Assembly (NCBI RefSeq): GCF_019972315.1
Contig: NZ_BLIZ01000001.1
Span: 694,513 to 758,512, forward strand
Direction of reading: 5' to 3'
Source: Geobacter sp. AOG1
GTDB lineage: Bacteria > Desulfobacterota > Desulfuromonadia > Geobacterales > Geobacteraceae
Length of the DNA stretch: 64,000 nucleotides
Shown here: positions 25,811-35,162 of the stretch, piece after piece
Position numbering within the stretch: position 1 is the stretch's first letter
How the letters are laid out: every line of letters starts with the position of its first letter
Program-made: the position numbers and the translations under genes
Notes under the pieces: model-generated
What the model was told of the DNA's origin: nothing
The model's input: only the letters and a program-made list of their open reading frames with translations
The model's database searches: none

Positions 25811-26686
25811 ATGACAGATCATATCGTACTGTACGGAAAAGGGGGGGTCGGCAAATCCACGCTGATCTCCAACATCTGCGCCGCCCTGGCAGAGGCAGGC
25901 TTCGGCATCATGCAGGTCGGATGCGATCCCCGGGCCGACTCCTGCAACACACTCAGCGACGGTCGTCCCATCCCGACGGTATTCGACCGGTTGCGAAAAC
26001 AGCAGGACATCTCCACGGAAACGGTTGTCCACCGGGGATTCAAGGGGGTCAGCTGCATGGAACTGGGGGATCCTTCCGGGGTCGGTCTCTGTGCATCGGA
26101 AGAGATCGCCCGGGCATTCCGGGTGATAGAAAGTGCCGGCATTTTCGAGGCGATATCTCCCGACTTCGTGTTCTATGACATCTCCGGCGAAAGTTCATGC
26201 GCCGGCTTCCATACCGCAATCCGCCTGCTCGACGTCAGGCGGGTATTCGTGGTGACCTCGGCCGATTTCATGTCGCTACGCGCCGCCAACGGGATATTTA
26301 GCCTGCTGACGGGCAGTGTCGGAATCCCGGCACTGCCCGTCGGTGGACTTATTCCCAACGGGATAGGGAGTTCCTTCGAGGAGTCATTTATCCAGGACTT
26401 CGCCCACCACACCGGCACCCACACGTTGACACACATACCGTGCTCGCTCATGGTCAGACAGTGCGAACTGTACGGCAAGACCGTCATCGAAGCGGCGCCT
26501 CTTTCCAACCAGTCCTATTTCTATCGGAGGCTGGCAAACCAGATCGTGGATGAATCCCGGACGTCAACGGTCAATGGACAACCCCACCCTCTTACCCCTG
26601 ACCAGCTTGGCACATGGGCAAGAGGGTGGGGAGACCAACTCCATGCCTTGGAACACGGCTTGGTGACCGATGGTGCCGCAATCTGA
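25811..26686 (+). CDS. Orphan NifH-like ATPase (nitrogenase iron-protein family)
   Basis: 291 residues with GAGGAGG before the ATG. Walker A GKGGVGKST (10-17 region), switch I GCDPRADS and switch II YDISGE are present. Cys94 (GVGLCA) and Cys130 (ESSCAGF) match the two ligands of the NifH bridging [4Fe-4S] cluster, so it is likely redox-active. The second switch II acid is Glu instead of Asp, and the C-terminal 40 residues differ from NifH. No NifD/K-like partner is nearby, and the gene sits among sulfur-assimilation genes. It is clearly not dinitrogenase reductase by context; nitrogenase-like reductases acting on methylthio compounds are a known sulfur-linked precedent. Confidence 0.8.
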   Translation: MTDHIVLYGKGGVGKSTLISNICAALAEAGFGIMQVGCDPRADSCNTLSDGRPIPTVFDRLRKQQDISTETVVHRGFKGVSCMELGDPSGVGLCASEEIARAFRVIESAGIFEAISPDFVFYDISGESSCAGFHTAIRLLDVRRVFVVTSADFMSLRAANGIFSLLTGSVGIPALPVGGLIPNGIGSSFEESFIQDFAHHTGTHTLTHIPCSLMVRQCELYGKTVIEAAPLSNQSYFYRRLANQIVDESRTSTVNGQPHPLTPDQLGTWARGWGDQLHALEHGLVTDGAAI

Positions 26687-26700
26687 ACTATATTTGTATA

Positions 26701-26759
26701 TAAAATCTATAGATATTTAAAAATATTTCTTGACAAGGCTTATAGGCTTACGGTATGGT
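26701..26759 (+). promoter_or_regulatory. Promoter region of the sulfate transport operon
   Basis: TTGACA (26730-26735) and TATGGT (26754-26759) are 18 bases apart. The palindrome ATCTATAGAT (26705-26714) lies 15 bases upstream of the -35 and shares half-sites with the 21-bp operators. Confidence 0.5.
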
Positions 26760-26922
26760 CGAAACATACTTGGCTAGGGTAAAACCCAATGGCCACATCG
26801 GCCGGGGTCGACCCGGACGATACAGATGAAGGAGGCCGATTCCCGGGCTCTTTCGGGTAATACGAAGACCACGTCCTGTTTCGACGAGAACCATCGAAGA
26901 ATGAAAACAGGGCATATTTTTT
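26760..26922 (+). promoter_or_regulatory. Structured leader ending in an intrinsic terminator (putative attenuator)
   Basis: About 115 bases with several short stems (for example CCCGG-GCTCTTT-CGGGT) are followed by the hairpin CCTGTTT/AAACAGG with inner TTCGA/TCGAA (26875-26911) and six T at 26917-26922, all before the sbp gene. A terminator inside a leader suggests conditional termination. No known riboswitch core was recognised. Confidence 0.5.
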
Positions 26923-26930
26923 AATCGCAA

Positions 26931-26951
26931 TATCTACTAAAACTATAGATT
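26931..26951 (+). promoter_or_regulatory. 21-bp operator upstream of sbp
   Basis: TATCTAC-N7-ATAGATT has the same 7-7-7 layout as the repeat at the Rrf2 gene start (TATCTAT-N7-ATAGATA), differing at two half-site bases. It lies directly before the ribosome binding site AAAGGAG. Confidence 0.65.
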
Positions 26952-26967
26952 CAAAGGAGACCTCATT

Positions 26968-27972
26968 ATGCCAATCAGAAAAATCATCACCTTTCTCGCC
27001 GCACTTTCTCTTGCCGTCACAACGGCGCTCCCCGCATTCGCCGCCGGCGACGTCACCCTGCTGAACGTCTCCTACGACCCGACCCGCGAACTGTACCAGG
27101 ACGTCAACACGGCCTTCGCCCAGCATTGGCAGAAAAAGACAGGGCAGAAAGTAACCGTCAAACAGTCCCACGGCGGTTCCGGCAAGCAGGCCCGTGCCGT
27201 CATCGACGGCCTGGACGCCGACGTGGTCACCCTGGCCCTGGCCTACGACATTGACGCCATCGCCGACAAGGGGCTGATCAAACCGGGGTGGCAGAAGGAG
27301 CTCCCCCACAACAGCTCTCCCTACACCTCCACCATCGTCTTCCTGGTCCGCAAAGGGAACCCCAAAAAGATCAAGAACTGGGACGACCTGGTGAAACCGG
27401 GCGTCTCGGTCATTACCCCCAATCCCAAGACCTCCGGCGGAGCCCGTTGGAATTACCTGGCCGCCTGGGCATTTGCCAAACATCAACCTGGGGGAAACGA
27501 CACCAAAGCCAGGGAGTTTGTGCAAAGACTGTATAAAAACGTGCCAGTGCTCGATTCCGGGGCTCGGGGTTCCACCAATACCTTCGTGCAACGGGGGCTG
27601 GGGGATGTATTACTGGCCTGGGAAAACGAGGCGTTCCTGGCCATCAACGAACTGGGTCCGGATAAGTTCGAAATCGTGACCCCTTCCGAAAGCATCCTGG
27701 CCGAGCCGCCGATTACGATAGTGGACAAGGTAGTGGACAAGAAGGGAACCCGCAAAGTAGCCGAAGAATACCTGAAATTCCTTTACAGCGACGAGGGGCA
27801 GAAAATTGCCGCCAAGCACTACTACCGCCCCACCAGCAAAAAGGTTGCAACCAAACTGGCCAAGGTTAAACTCTACACCATCGACCAGGTCTTTGGCGGC
27901 TGGCGGTCGGCCCAGAAGACCCACTTTGCCGATGGAGGGGTATTCGACCAGATCACCGGAGCCACAAAATAG
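26968..27972 (+). CDS. sbp: Sulfate ABC transporter substrate-binding protein
   Basis: 334 residues with signal peptide [20 protein letters not shown] ending at AFA. Family signatures include [17 protein letters not shown] at the mature N-terminus, [15 protein letters not shown] and [17 protein letters not shown], which bind dehydrated sulfate by main-chain contacts. It is periplasmic and delivers sulfate (or thiosulfate) to CysT/CysW. A hairpin follows at 27987. Expression is likely controlled by the Rrf2-type operator and the leader upstream. Confidence 0.95.
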   Translation: MPIRKIITFLAALSLAVTTALPAFAAGDVTLLNVSYDPTRELYQDVNTAFAQHWQKKTGQKVTVKQSHGGSGKQARAVIDGLDADVVTLALAYDIDAIADKGLIKPGWQKELPHNSSPYTSTIVFLVRKGNPKKIKNWDDLVKPGVSVITPNPKTSGGARWNYLAAWAFAKHQPGGNDTKAREFVQRLYKNVPVLDSGARGSTNTFVQRGLGDVLLAWENEAFLAINELGPDKFEIVTPSESILAEPPITIVDKVVDKKGTRKVAEEYLKFLYSDEGQKIAAKHYYRPTSKKVATKLAKVKLYTIDQVFGGWRSAQKTHFADGGVFDQITGATK

Positions 27973-27986
27973 GTATGACCATGTGG

Positions 27987-28008
27987 GGGCGGCCCCCTGT
28001 GGCCGCCC
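27987..28008 (+). other. Hairpin between sbp and cysT
   Basis: GGGCGGCC pairs with GGCCGCCC around a 6-base loop. Such intra-operon hairpins often stabilise the binding-protein message or partially end transcription so that it outnumbers the permeases. The rest of 28009-28142 shows nothing else. Confidence 0.5.
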
Positions 28009-28142
28009 TGTTTCCCCCAAAACGATACGTTTCAGCATGATCCCGAGCGAGAGGAAGCGCGTGAAACCTGCATCTCCCACCCCTTATACGGGTAGTCACG
28101 TTTCCTTCCCCATCGGCTCGGTGTCCACCAGAGGCCGCACTC

Positions 28143-28970
28143 ATGAAATTCATCAAGCACAACAACGTCCTTCCCGGTTTCGGACCGACCATGGGCTACA
28201 CCCTCCTCTACCTGAGCCTGATCGTCCTGATTCCCCTGTCGGCACTGGTTTTCAAGACTGCGGGCCTCTCCTGGCATGACTTCATTTCCACCGTTACGGA
28301 GCCGCGGGTGCTTGCCTCCTACAGAATCACCTTCGGCGCTGCCCTGGCGGCCGCCGGTATCAACGCCGTATTCGGCGTGCTGGTGGCCTGGGTGCTGGTG
28401 CGTTACCCCTTCCCCGGCAGGCGACTGGTGGACGCCCTGGTGGACCTCCCCTTCGCCCTCCCCACAGCCGTGGCCGGCATCACCCTGGCCACGGTCTACT
28501 CGGCCAATGGCTGGATAGGGAAGCATTTGGAACCCCACGGCATCAAGGTGGCATTCACGCCGCTGGGGATCATCATCGCCATGACCTTCATCGGTCTCCC
28601 CTTCGTGGTGCGCACCGTCCAGCCGGTCATCGAAGAGTTGGACGCGGAGATCGAGGAGGCCGCCGCCTGCCTGGGTGCCAACCGCTGGCAGACCTTCCGC
28701 AGGGTGCTGTTCCCGCTCCTGACCCCGTCGGTGCTGACCGGCTTCGCACTGGCCTTTGCCCGGGGCGTGGGAGAATACGGGTCGATCATCTTCATAGCAG
28801 GCAACATGCCGATGGTCTCGGAGATAACACCGCTGATCATCATCACCAAGCTGGAGCAGTACGACTACCAGGGGGCCACCGCCGTCGCCACGGTCATGCT
28901 GGTTGCATCATTCCTCATGCTGCTTGTCATCAACCTGCTGCAGAGATGGAGCCGGCGTTACGCCGGCTGA
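28143..28970 (+). CDS. cysT: Sulfate ABC transporter permease CysT (CysU)
   Basis: 275 residues, six predicted membrane helices. It has the characteristic start LPGFGPTMGYTLLYLSLIVL and the EAA loop (EEAAACLGANRWQTFRRVLFP) that docks on CysA. It pairs with CysW to form the channel and lies 12 bases upstream of cysW. Confidence 0.95.
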   Translation: MKFIKHNNVLPGFGPTMGYTLLYLSLIVLIPLSALVFKTAGLSWHDFISTVTEPRVLASYRITFGAALAAAGINAVFGVLVAWVLVRYPFPGRRLVDALVDLPFALPTAVAGITLATVYSANGWIGKHLEPHGIKVAFTPLGIIIAMTFIGLPFVVRTVQPVIEELDAEIEEAAACLGANRWQTFRRVLFPLLTPSVLTGFALAFARGVGEYGSIIFIAGNMPMVSEITPLIIITKLEQYDYQGATAVATVMLVASFLMLLVINLLQRWSRRYAG

Positions 28971-28982
28971 CCGGAGACCTTC

Positions 28983-29846
28983 ATGCCCGCACCGACCACA
29001 ACATACACCAGAAAAACTCCTGGCGGACGCCGCATCACCGAACCGGCTCTTGTCCGCTGGGGGTTGACCGCCATCGCCCTGGCGTTCCTTGCCCTCTTCC
29101 TGGCACTCCCCCTCGCAGCGGTCTTCAGCCAAGCCTTCGAGAAGGGGTTTGCGGTCTACCTGGCGGCCATCCGGGAGCCTGACACCCTCTCCTCCGTCAA
29201 ACTGACCCTGATCACCGCCGCCGTGGCGGTACCGCTCAACCTGGTATTCGGTGTCATGGCCTCCTGGGCCATCGCCAAGTTCAGCTTTCCCGGCAAAAAC
29301 CTGCTGATCACCCTGATCGACCTCCCCTTTTCAGTCTCGCCTGTCATCTCCGGCCTGATCTACGTGCTCATCTTCGGCCGGCAGGGGTGGCTGGGCCCAT
29401 TTCTGGAGGCGCATGACATCAGGATCGTCTTTGCGGTCCCCGGCATCATCCTGGCCACCATCTTCGTCACTTTCCCCTTCATCGCCCGCGAACTGATCCC
29501 GCTGATGGAGTCCCAGGGGAAGGACGAGGAAGAGGCGGCCCTGGTCCTGGGTGCCAGCGGCCTGCAGACCTTCTTCCGGGTAACCTTCCCCAACATCAAG
29601 TGGGGTATCATCTACGGTGTGATCCTGTGCAACGCCCGGGCCATGGGGGAATTCGGCGCTGTGTCGGTCGTCTCCGGCCACATCCGCGGCAGCACCAACA
29701 CCGTGCCGCTCCATGTGGAGATTCTCTACAACGAGTACAACTACACCGCCGCCTTCGCCGTCGCCTCGCTTCTCGCCTTCCTTGCCCTGGTGACGCTGAT
29801 GATCAAGACCATCGCCGAGTGGAAGGTGCGGGAACAGCTGGAATAG
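28983..29846 (+). CDS. cysW: Sulfate ABC transporter permease CysW
   Basis: 287 residues with six membrane helices and the EAA loop ([20 protein letters not shown]). Motifs such as [20 protein letters not shown] and [19 protein letters not shown] are typical of CysW. It forms a heterodimer with CysT and is followed by a 120-bp gap before cysA. Confidence 0.95.
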   Translation: MPAPTTTYTRKTPGGRRITEPALVRWGLTAIALAFLALFLALPLAAVFSQAFEKGFAVYLAAIREPDTLSSVKLTLITAAVAVPLNLVFGVMASWAIAKFSFPGKNLLITLIDLPFSVSPVISGLIYVLIFGRQGWLGPFLEAHDIRIVFAVPGIILATIFVTFPFIARELIPLMESQGKDEEEAALVLGASGLQTFFRVTFPNIKWGIIYGVILCNARAMGEFGAVSVVSGHIRGSTNTVPLHVEILYNEYNYTAAFAVASLLAFLALVTLMIKTIAEWKVREQLE

Positions 29847-29966
29847 GCTGAAAAAGCAATGGAACACAGATCACATCTGAAAATACCGATAACGTCGGAT
29901 TTTTCAAAATGTCTCGTTTGATCCATTTGATCCGCCTTTTCCGCGTTCCATTATTACGAGGAATTT

Positions 29967-31037
29967 ATGAGCATCGAAATTGAAAACATACATAAACAGT
30001 TCGGCGACTTCACCGCGCTGCAGGATGTCACCCTCTCCATCCCGTCGGGGGAACTGGTGGCGCTGCTCGGCCCCTCCGGTTCCGGCAAGACGACCCTGCT
30101 CCGGATCATCGCCGGCCTGGAGACCCCCGACAGGGGGAGGATCATCTTCAACGGCGAGGACACCACCGACCGCCACGTGCGGGAGCGCAAAGTCGGCTTC
30201 GTTTTCCAGCACTACGCCCTGTTCAAGCACATGACCGTCTTCGACAACGTGGCCTTCGGCCTGAACGTCAGGCCGTCCGGAACCCGCCCCTCCAAGTCCG
30301 CCATAACAGAGAAAGTCATGGAGCTTTTGCGACTGGTGCAGCTGGAAGGAATGGCCAAACGTTACCCATCCCAACTCTCCGGCGGTCAACGCCAGCGCAT
30401 CGCCCTGGCCCGGGCTCTGGCGGTGGAGCCCCAGGTGCTCCTGCTGGACGAGCCGTTCGGTGCCCTGGACGCCCAGGTGCGGGCCGAACTGCGCCGCTGG
30501 CTGCGCAAGCTGCATGACGAAATCCATGTCACCAGCGTCTTCGTCACCCACGACCAGGAGGAAGCCCTGGAAGTGGCCGACCGGATCGTGGTGATGAACA
30601 GGGGAGGGATCGAGCAGGCCGGCACGCCGGACCAGGTGTACGAGCACCCGGCCAACCCCTTCGTGCTCAACTTCCTGGGGAATGTCAACCTCTTCCACGG
30701 CCGGATGTTCCAGGGGGAGGCCCAGATGGGAGGGATCAGAGTCGATGCGCCGGGGTATGCCGGTGCCGATAATGCCCCTGCCGTGGCCTATGTCCGTTCC
30801 CACGACATCGAGATCGACCGGAGCCAGGTCGACGCCACCGCCCTGAAGGCCGAAATCCGACATATCCAGAAGCTCGGTCCATCGGTCCGCGTCACCCTAA
30901 ATCTGGAAGGGAATGGTGGGTTCATCGAAGCGGAACTGACCAGGGACATCTTCCAGACCCTCGGCCTGCAGCAGGGGGAACAGGTGTTTGTGAGGCCGCG
31001 ACAAGTTCGCGTCTTCGTAGAAGATTACCAGATATGA
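29967..31037 (+). CDS. cysA: Sulfate ABC transporter ATPase CysA
   Basis: 356 residues. Walker [10 protein letters not shown] (about 34-42), ABC signature LSGGQRQR, Walker [12 protein letters not shown] and the H-loop VTHDQEEA are all intact. A C-terminal TOBE-like regulatory domain follows from about residue 240, as in CysA. It powers sulfate import together with CysTW and Sbp. GAGGAAT precedes the ATG. Confidence 0.95.
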   Translation: MSIEIENIHKQFGDFTALQDVTLSIPSGELVALLGPSGSGKTTLLRIIAGLETPDRGRIIFNGEDTTDRHVRERKVGFVFQHYALFKHMTVFDNVAFGLNVRPSGTRPSKSAITEKVMELLRLVQLEGMAKRYPSQLSGGQRQRIALARALAVEPQVLLLDEPFGALDAQVRAELRRWLRKLHDEIHVTSVFVTHDQEEALEVADRIVVMNRGGIEQAGTPDQVYEHPANPFVLNFLGNVNLFHGRMFQGEAQMGGIRVDAPGYAGADNAPAVAYVRSHDIEIDRSQVDATALKAEIRHIQKLGPSVRVTLNLEGNGGFIEAELTRDIFQTLGLQQGEQVFVRPRQVRVFVEDYQI

Positions 31038-31122
31038 AATGCGCCTTTTCCGCCCTGGCTACGTAACCATGACGAAAAAATCGCATTTCACAAGATGTTG
31101 AGTGGTTTGAAAGGAAACGACG

Positions 31123-31818
31123 ATGAACAACATGATTCCTGAAATATCTCCTGATTCCACCCCCGCCGACATCCTCCGCGCCGGTATCGAAGCGGCTGAT
31201 GGGCCGGTATCGCTGGCCTGCTCCTTCTCCCTCGAGGACGTGGCTATCATCCACATCGCCCATCAGGCCGGCCTGAAGCTGGGGGTATTCGCTATCGACA
31301 CCGGGCGTCTGAACGAGGAGACCTATGAGGTGGCCGACGCACTGACGGAGCGCTTCCGCCTGAAGATCGACTGGTACTTCCCCCGCCATGGGGATGTGGA
31401 GGCGCTGGAGCGGGCGGAAGGTCTTTTCTCATTCCGCGAATCCCTGGACAAGCGCCACGAATGCTGCCGCATCCGGAAGGTGGAACCGCTCTCCCGGGCG
31501 CTCAAGGGTCTGGCAGGTTGGGTCACCGGCATGCGGCGAGAGCAGAGTGTCACCCGCGGCAAACTGGCCCCCATCGAGCGGGACGAACTGAACGGCGGCA
31601 TCCTCAAGATAAACCCGCTCATAAACTGGAGCGAGGACGACCTGATCGCCTACACCGAAGCGCACCGCCTCCCCAAAAACCGGCTCTACAGCCAGGGGTA
31701 CCGCTCCATCGGCTGCGCCCCCTGCACCCGGGCGGTCAAGCAGGGGGAGGATGTCCGCGCCGGGAGATGGTGGTGGGAGAATCCGGAAAACAAGGAATGC
31801 GGGCTGCACCGGAGATGA
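31123..31818 (+). CDS. cysH: Adenylyl-sulfate (APS) reductase, assimilatory
   Basis: 231 residues. The [4Fe-4S] ligands of the APS-type enzyme are present as the Cys pair in RHECCRIRK and the Cys pair in GCAPCTR, which marks it as APS-specific instead of the PAPS type. The catalytic C-terminal ECGLH is present. It reduces APS to sulfite with thioredoxin. No cysC (APS kinase) is found nearby, consistent with direct APS use. It lies between cysA and cysDN. Confidence 0.93.
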   Translation: MNNMIPEISPDSTPADILRAGIEAADGPVSLACSFSLEDVAIIHIAHQAGLKLGVFAIDTGRLNEETYEVADALTERFRLKIDWYFPRHGDVEALERAEGLFSFRESLDKRHECCRIRKVEPLSRALKGLAGWVTGMRREQSVTRGKLAPIERDELNGGILKINPLINWSEDDLIAYTEAHRLPKNRLYSQGYRSIGCAPCTRAVKQGEDVRAGRWWWENPENKECGLHRR

Positions 31819-31844
31819 AACACGCTTCAAATTTTTAAACCAAC

Positions 31845-31962
31845 CGGATGCGGATTTTGCGTCAGAGCAAGGCTGTCAAGGGGCGGTGAGGAGACGTAGC
31901 AGCGCTACGTCGCACGATCCAACCCGAAGACTTACGCAGCTCTGGCGGAAAAGCCACATCCG
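31845..31962. repeat. Intergenic inverted-repeat element, family 1, copy 1
   Basis: 118 bp with terminal inverted repeats CGGATGCGGATTTT / AAAAGCCACATCCG and a central GACGTAGCAGCGCTACGTC palindrome. Closely related copies lie at 42251 and 48262. It is between cysH and cysD. Confidence 0.85.
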
Positions 31963-31980
31963 TACTGAGGAGCAAATCAT

Positions 31981-32886
31981 ATGAGCAGAAATCTTACTCA
32001 TCTACAGCAACTAGAGGCCGAAAGCATCCACATCCTCCGCGAAGTGGTGGCCGAATTCGGCAACCCGGTGATGCTCTACTCCATTGGCAAGGATTCGGCG
32101 GTCATGCTGCACCTGGCCCGCAAGGCCTTTTACCCGGCACCGCCGCCGTTTCCCCTGCTGCACGTGGACACCACCTGGAAGTTTCGCGAGATGATCCAGT
32201 TCCGGGACCGGATGGCCACCGAGTGCGGAATGGACCTGATCGTCCACGTGAACGAGGAGGGGGTCAGGCAAGGGATTTCCCCCTTTACCCACGGCTCGGC
32301 CCTCTATACCGATATCATGAAGACCGAAGGGCTGAAGCAGGCGCTGGACAAGTACAAGTTCGATGCCGCCTTTGGCGGTGCCCGCCGGGACGAAGAAAAA
32401 TCACGGGCCAAGGAACGGATATTCTCCTTCCGCAGCGTCAACCACCGCTGGGACCCGAAGAACCAGCGTCCGGAGCTCTGGAACCTGTACAACACCCGCA
32501 TCAAGCCGGGGGAAAGCATCCGGGTCTTCCCCCTCTCCAACTGGACCGAGCTGGATGTGTGGCAGTACATCCACCTGGAAAACATCCCCATCGTGCCGCT
32601 CTACTATGCAGCGGTAAGGCCGGTGGTAGAGCGGGACGGCATGCTGATCATGGTTGATGACGACCGTCTGGAGCTGAAGCCGGGCGAGAAGATTCAACAC
32701 AAATCGGTTCGCTTCCGCACCCTGGGGTGCTACCCCCTGACCGGCGCCGTTGAATCGGAGGCGGACACCCTCCCCGAAATTATCCAGGAGATGCTCCTGA
32801 CCCGCACCTCGGAGCGCCAGGGACGGTTGATCGATCATGATCAGGCGGGGAGTATGGAAAAGAAGAAACAGGAAGGATACTTCTGA
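31981..32886 (+). CDS. cysD: Sulfate adenylyltransferase subunit 2
   Basis: 301 residues, the normal CysD length. PP-loop motif [17 protein letters not shown] binds ATP, with the conserved [20 protein letters not shown] further on. It adenylates sulfate to APS together with the GTPase CysN. The cysN start lies about 50 bases after the stop. Confidence 0.96.
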   Translation: MSRNLTHLQQLEAESIHILREVVAEFGNPVMLYSIGKDSAVMLHLARKAFYPAPPPFPLLHVDTTWKFREMIQFRDRMATECGMDLIVHVNEEGVRQGISPFTHGSALYTDIMKTEGLKQALDKYKFDAAFGGARRDEEKSRAKERIFSFRSVNHRWDPKNQRPELWNLYNTRIKPGESIRVFPLSNWTELDVWQYIHLENIPIVPLYYAAVRPVVERDGMLIMVDDDRLELKPGEKIQHKSVRFRTLGCYPLTGAVESEADTLPEIIQEMLLTRTSERQGRLIDHDQAGSMEKKKQEGYF

Positions 32887-32935
32887 TAGGTCGTATGGGT
32901 CCCATAGGTCCTATTTAAAGCACAAAGGAATTCAC

Positions 32936-34603
32936 ATGGCACATCAGTCTGAATTAATAGAAAAGGATATCCTCGCTTACCTGAAGAGCCAGGAAGAAAA
33001 ATCACTGCTGCGCTTCATCACCTGCGGCAGCGTCGATGATGGCAAGAGCACCTTGATCGGACGCCTGCTGTGGGATTCCAAGATGGTCTTCGAGGATCAG
33101 CTGGCGGCGTTAGAGGCGGACAGCAAAAAGGTCGGCACCCAGGGAGGTGCAATCGACTACGCCCTGCTTTTGGACGGTCTGCAGGCGGAGCGGGAGCAGG
33201 GGATCACCATCGACGTGGCCTACCGCTTCTTTTCCACCGACAAGCGCAAGTTCATCGTCGCCGACACCCCCGGCCACGAGCAGTATACCCGCAACATGGT
33301 CACCGGCGCCTCCACCGCCCAGGTGGCGGTGATCCTGGTGGATGCCCGCAAGGGGCTCCTGACCCAGACCAGGCGCCACAGTTTTCTGGTCTCGCTGGTC
33401 GGCATCCGGAATGTGGTGCTGGCGATCAACAAGATGGATCTGGTCGATTTTGACCAACAGCGTTACGAATCCATTCTGCGTGATTACGAACAATTCGCCG
33501 CTCCGCTTGGCTTTGCCTCGATTACGGCAATTCCCATCTCGGCACTGGGCGGCGACAACATCATCGAACCGAGTGTCAATACCCCCTGGTACACCGGCCC
33601 TACCCTGATGAACTATCTGGAAACCGTCCAGCTGGAAGGTGACAACAGGCACCAGCCGTTCCGGATGCCGGTGCAGTGGGTGAACCGCCCCCATCTGGAT
33701 TTCCGTGGTTTCTGCGGCACGATTGCAGCGGGAACCATCCGTCCGGGGGACGAGTTGCGGGTTGCCGCGTCCGGGCGCACCAGCCGGGTCACGCGCATTG
33801 TCACCATGGATGGCGACCTGCCCGAGGCTACAGCCGGCCAGGCGGTGACCCTGACGTTGGAGGACGAGATCGATATCAGCCGGGGGGACATGCTGACCGC
33901 ACCCGATGCCCCGCCAATTCACGCCCGACACCCTGAGGCGCACCTGGTCTGGATGCACGACGAGCCGTTGCAGCCGGGACAGATCTACCTGGTCAAGACG
34001 GCTGCTTCCGTGACCCCCGGCCGGGTTACCACCGTGCAGTATGCGGTGGATGTGAATACCCTGGAGCAGAAGCAGGTGCCGGCACTGGGGTTGAACGAAA
34101 TCGGCGTTGCCCGTCTTGAACTTGACCGCCCGATCTCATTCGACCCTTACCGGCAGAATCGGGATACCGGTAGCTTCATCCTGATCGACCGTATCACCAA
34201 CGCCACCGTGGCCGCCGGCATGGTAATCGCGACAGCGCCCCTGGAACCGCAGACGGCACACGTTGCTGACCTGTCAGGCACGAGTGACGGCCAGCCCCGG
34301 CGTATCAGCCTGAGCGAAGCCTCCATCAGCGGCACCGGGGTGAGTTTGGTTGATCTGACCGGAGAATGGGGGCCAGTCGAATTCGCTGCCTCATCCAGCT
34401 TCCTCGACTACCTTGGAAAGGGCAACCGGGTACTTTTCCGTTTGCGGGGTTTGGAACAACTGGAAGCGGTGGTGCTGTTGGCTTACGAACAGACGCTGTC
34501 ATTTGAATTCGATCGCACGGCGGAGGGGGTCAGCATCCTGATCTTCAAACGCGGTACCCGGCCCACGAGCGGTGTGTCCGCAGACGGCGGGACCGGCATA
34601 TAA
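32936..34603 (+). CDS. cysN: Sulfate adenylyltransferase subunit 1 (GTPase)
   Basis: 555 residues from the ATG at 32936 (AAAGGA upstream); the longer frame from 32837 adds 33 residues from intergenic DNA. EF-Tu-like GTPase motifs are present: G1 GSVDDGKST, G3 DTPGHEQY, G4 NKMD. C-terminal beta-barrel domains are followed by an extra 130 residues (from about residue 425), longer than the E. coli protein, without an APS-kinase P-loop. It drives APS formation by GTP hydrolysis. Confidence 0.95.
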   Translation: MAHQSELIEKDILAYLKSQEEKSLLRFITCGSVDDGKSTLIGRLLWDSKMVFEDQLAALEADSKKVGTQGGAIDYALLLDGLQAEREQGITIDVAYRFFSTDKRKFIVADTPGHEQYTRNMVTGASTAQVAVILVDARKGLLTQTRRHSFLVSLVGIRNVVLAINKMDLVDFDQQRYESILRDYEQFAAPLGFASITAIPISALGGDNIIEPSVNTPWYTGPTLMNYLETVQLEGDNRHQPFRMPVQWVNRPHLDFRGFCGTIAAGTIRPGDELRVAASGRTSRVTRIVTMDGDLPEATAGQAVTLTLEDEIDISRGDMLTAPDAPPIHARHPEAHLVWMHDEPLQPGQIYLVKTAASVTPGRVTTVQYAVDVNTLEQKQVPALGLNEIGVARLELDRPISFDPYRQNRDTGSFILIDRITNATVAAGMVIATAPLEPQTAHVADLSGTSDGQPRRISLSEASISGTGVSLVDLTGEWGPVEFAASSSFLDYLGKGNRVLFRLRGLEQLEAVVLLAYEQTLSFEFDRTAEGVSILIFKRGTRPTSGVSADGGTGI

Positions 34604-34611
34604 ACCTGAAA

Positions 34612-34658
34612 CGGCAGGCGGAGTTGTCCACATACGTTCCGGACAACTCCGCCTGCCG
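34612..34658. terminator. 18-bp perfect hairpin between convergent cysN and ferredoxin genes
   Basis: CGGCAGGCGGAGTTGTCC pairs exactly with its complement around an 11-base loop. It is probably a bidirectional terminator, although no T-run follows. Confidence 0.6.
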
Positions 34659-34688
34659 ATCATCTCACCCTCCGACAAACGTTCCTCG

Positions 34689-34910
34689 CTAGCCGAAATT
34701 CCTCAGATATTCCAGATCGGAGTCCCAACTGATGCACGAAACCGGGCAGGCATCTATGGCACCGCTCTGGATCTCCTCTTCGGGTGCGCCGGCGGGGTCA
34801 TAGCACTCCGCCTTGTTGTCGTCGTCGAAACGAAACACGTCGGGAAGGTTGGCAACGCAGAGCCCACAGCTTATACATTCTTCCTTGTCAACCCATGGTG
34901 CCTTTTTCAT
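34689..34910 (-). CDS. Single-cluster [4Fe-4S] ferredoxin
   Basis: 73 residues. Ligands CISCGLC and a later AIDACPVSC match the monocluster ferredoxin layout (C-x2-C-x2-C and a distal C-P). The centre is acidic (FRFDDDNKAE). It is cytoplasmic and carries electrons at low potential. Convergent to cysN; it may serve sulfite or APS reduction or another pathway (unknown). Confidence 0.9.
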   Translation of the reverse strand: MKKAPWVDKEECISCGLCVANLPDVFRFDDDNKAECYDPAGAPEEEIQSGAIDACPVSCISWDSDLEYLRNFG

Positions 34911-34970
34911 ACGCCCCTCCTCTGATTGGCAAACAATCTGACTCTGGACAGATACGCCTTGAAGTAATCC

Positions 34971-35047
34971 TGAATCCGCGAGGGGTGAGTGTTCCGTGGG
35001 ACGAGGGGACTCTGAGCATAACGAGGCGCTCAGCTCTCACGGATTCA
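34971..35047. repeat. Intergenic inverted-repeat element, family 2, copy A (short)
   Basis: 77 bp with ends TGAATCCG / CGGATTCA. It shares CGAGGGGACTCTGAGC and a following GCGCTC segment with the longer copy at 46296. The rest of the 35048-35162 gap shows nothing recognisable. Confidence 0.7.
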
Positions 35048-35162
35048 CCTTAAGGTTACTACGCTTCCAAGGGAATACAAATCAGGCGAGCGTGTTCCAG
35101 ATTGTAGCCACGTCAGTGAATAAACCAAACCAAGGCACCACCTACCCCTTCCTGCAACTTTC

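Noticed and set aside
26760-26930. Known riboswitch (GEMM, SAM, cobalamin, guanidine) in the sbp leader
   Set aside because: None of the conserved core strings of these classes could be found, so only an unclassified structured leader is claimed.
26740-27591. 283-codon minus-strand frame across the sbp leader and gene
   Set aside because: It lies opposite the sulfate-binding protein coding region and its terminator; it has low-complexity Gly/Val content typical of an antisense frame.
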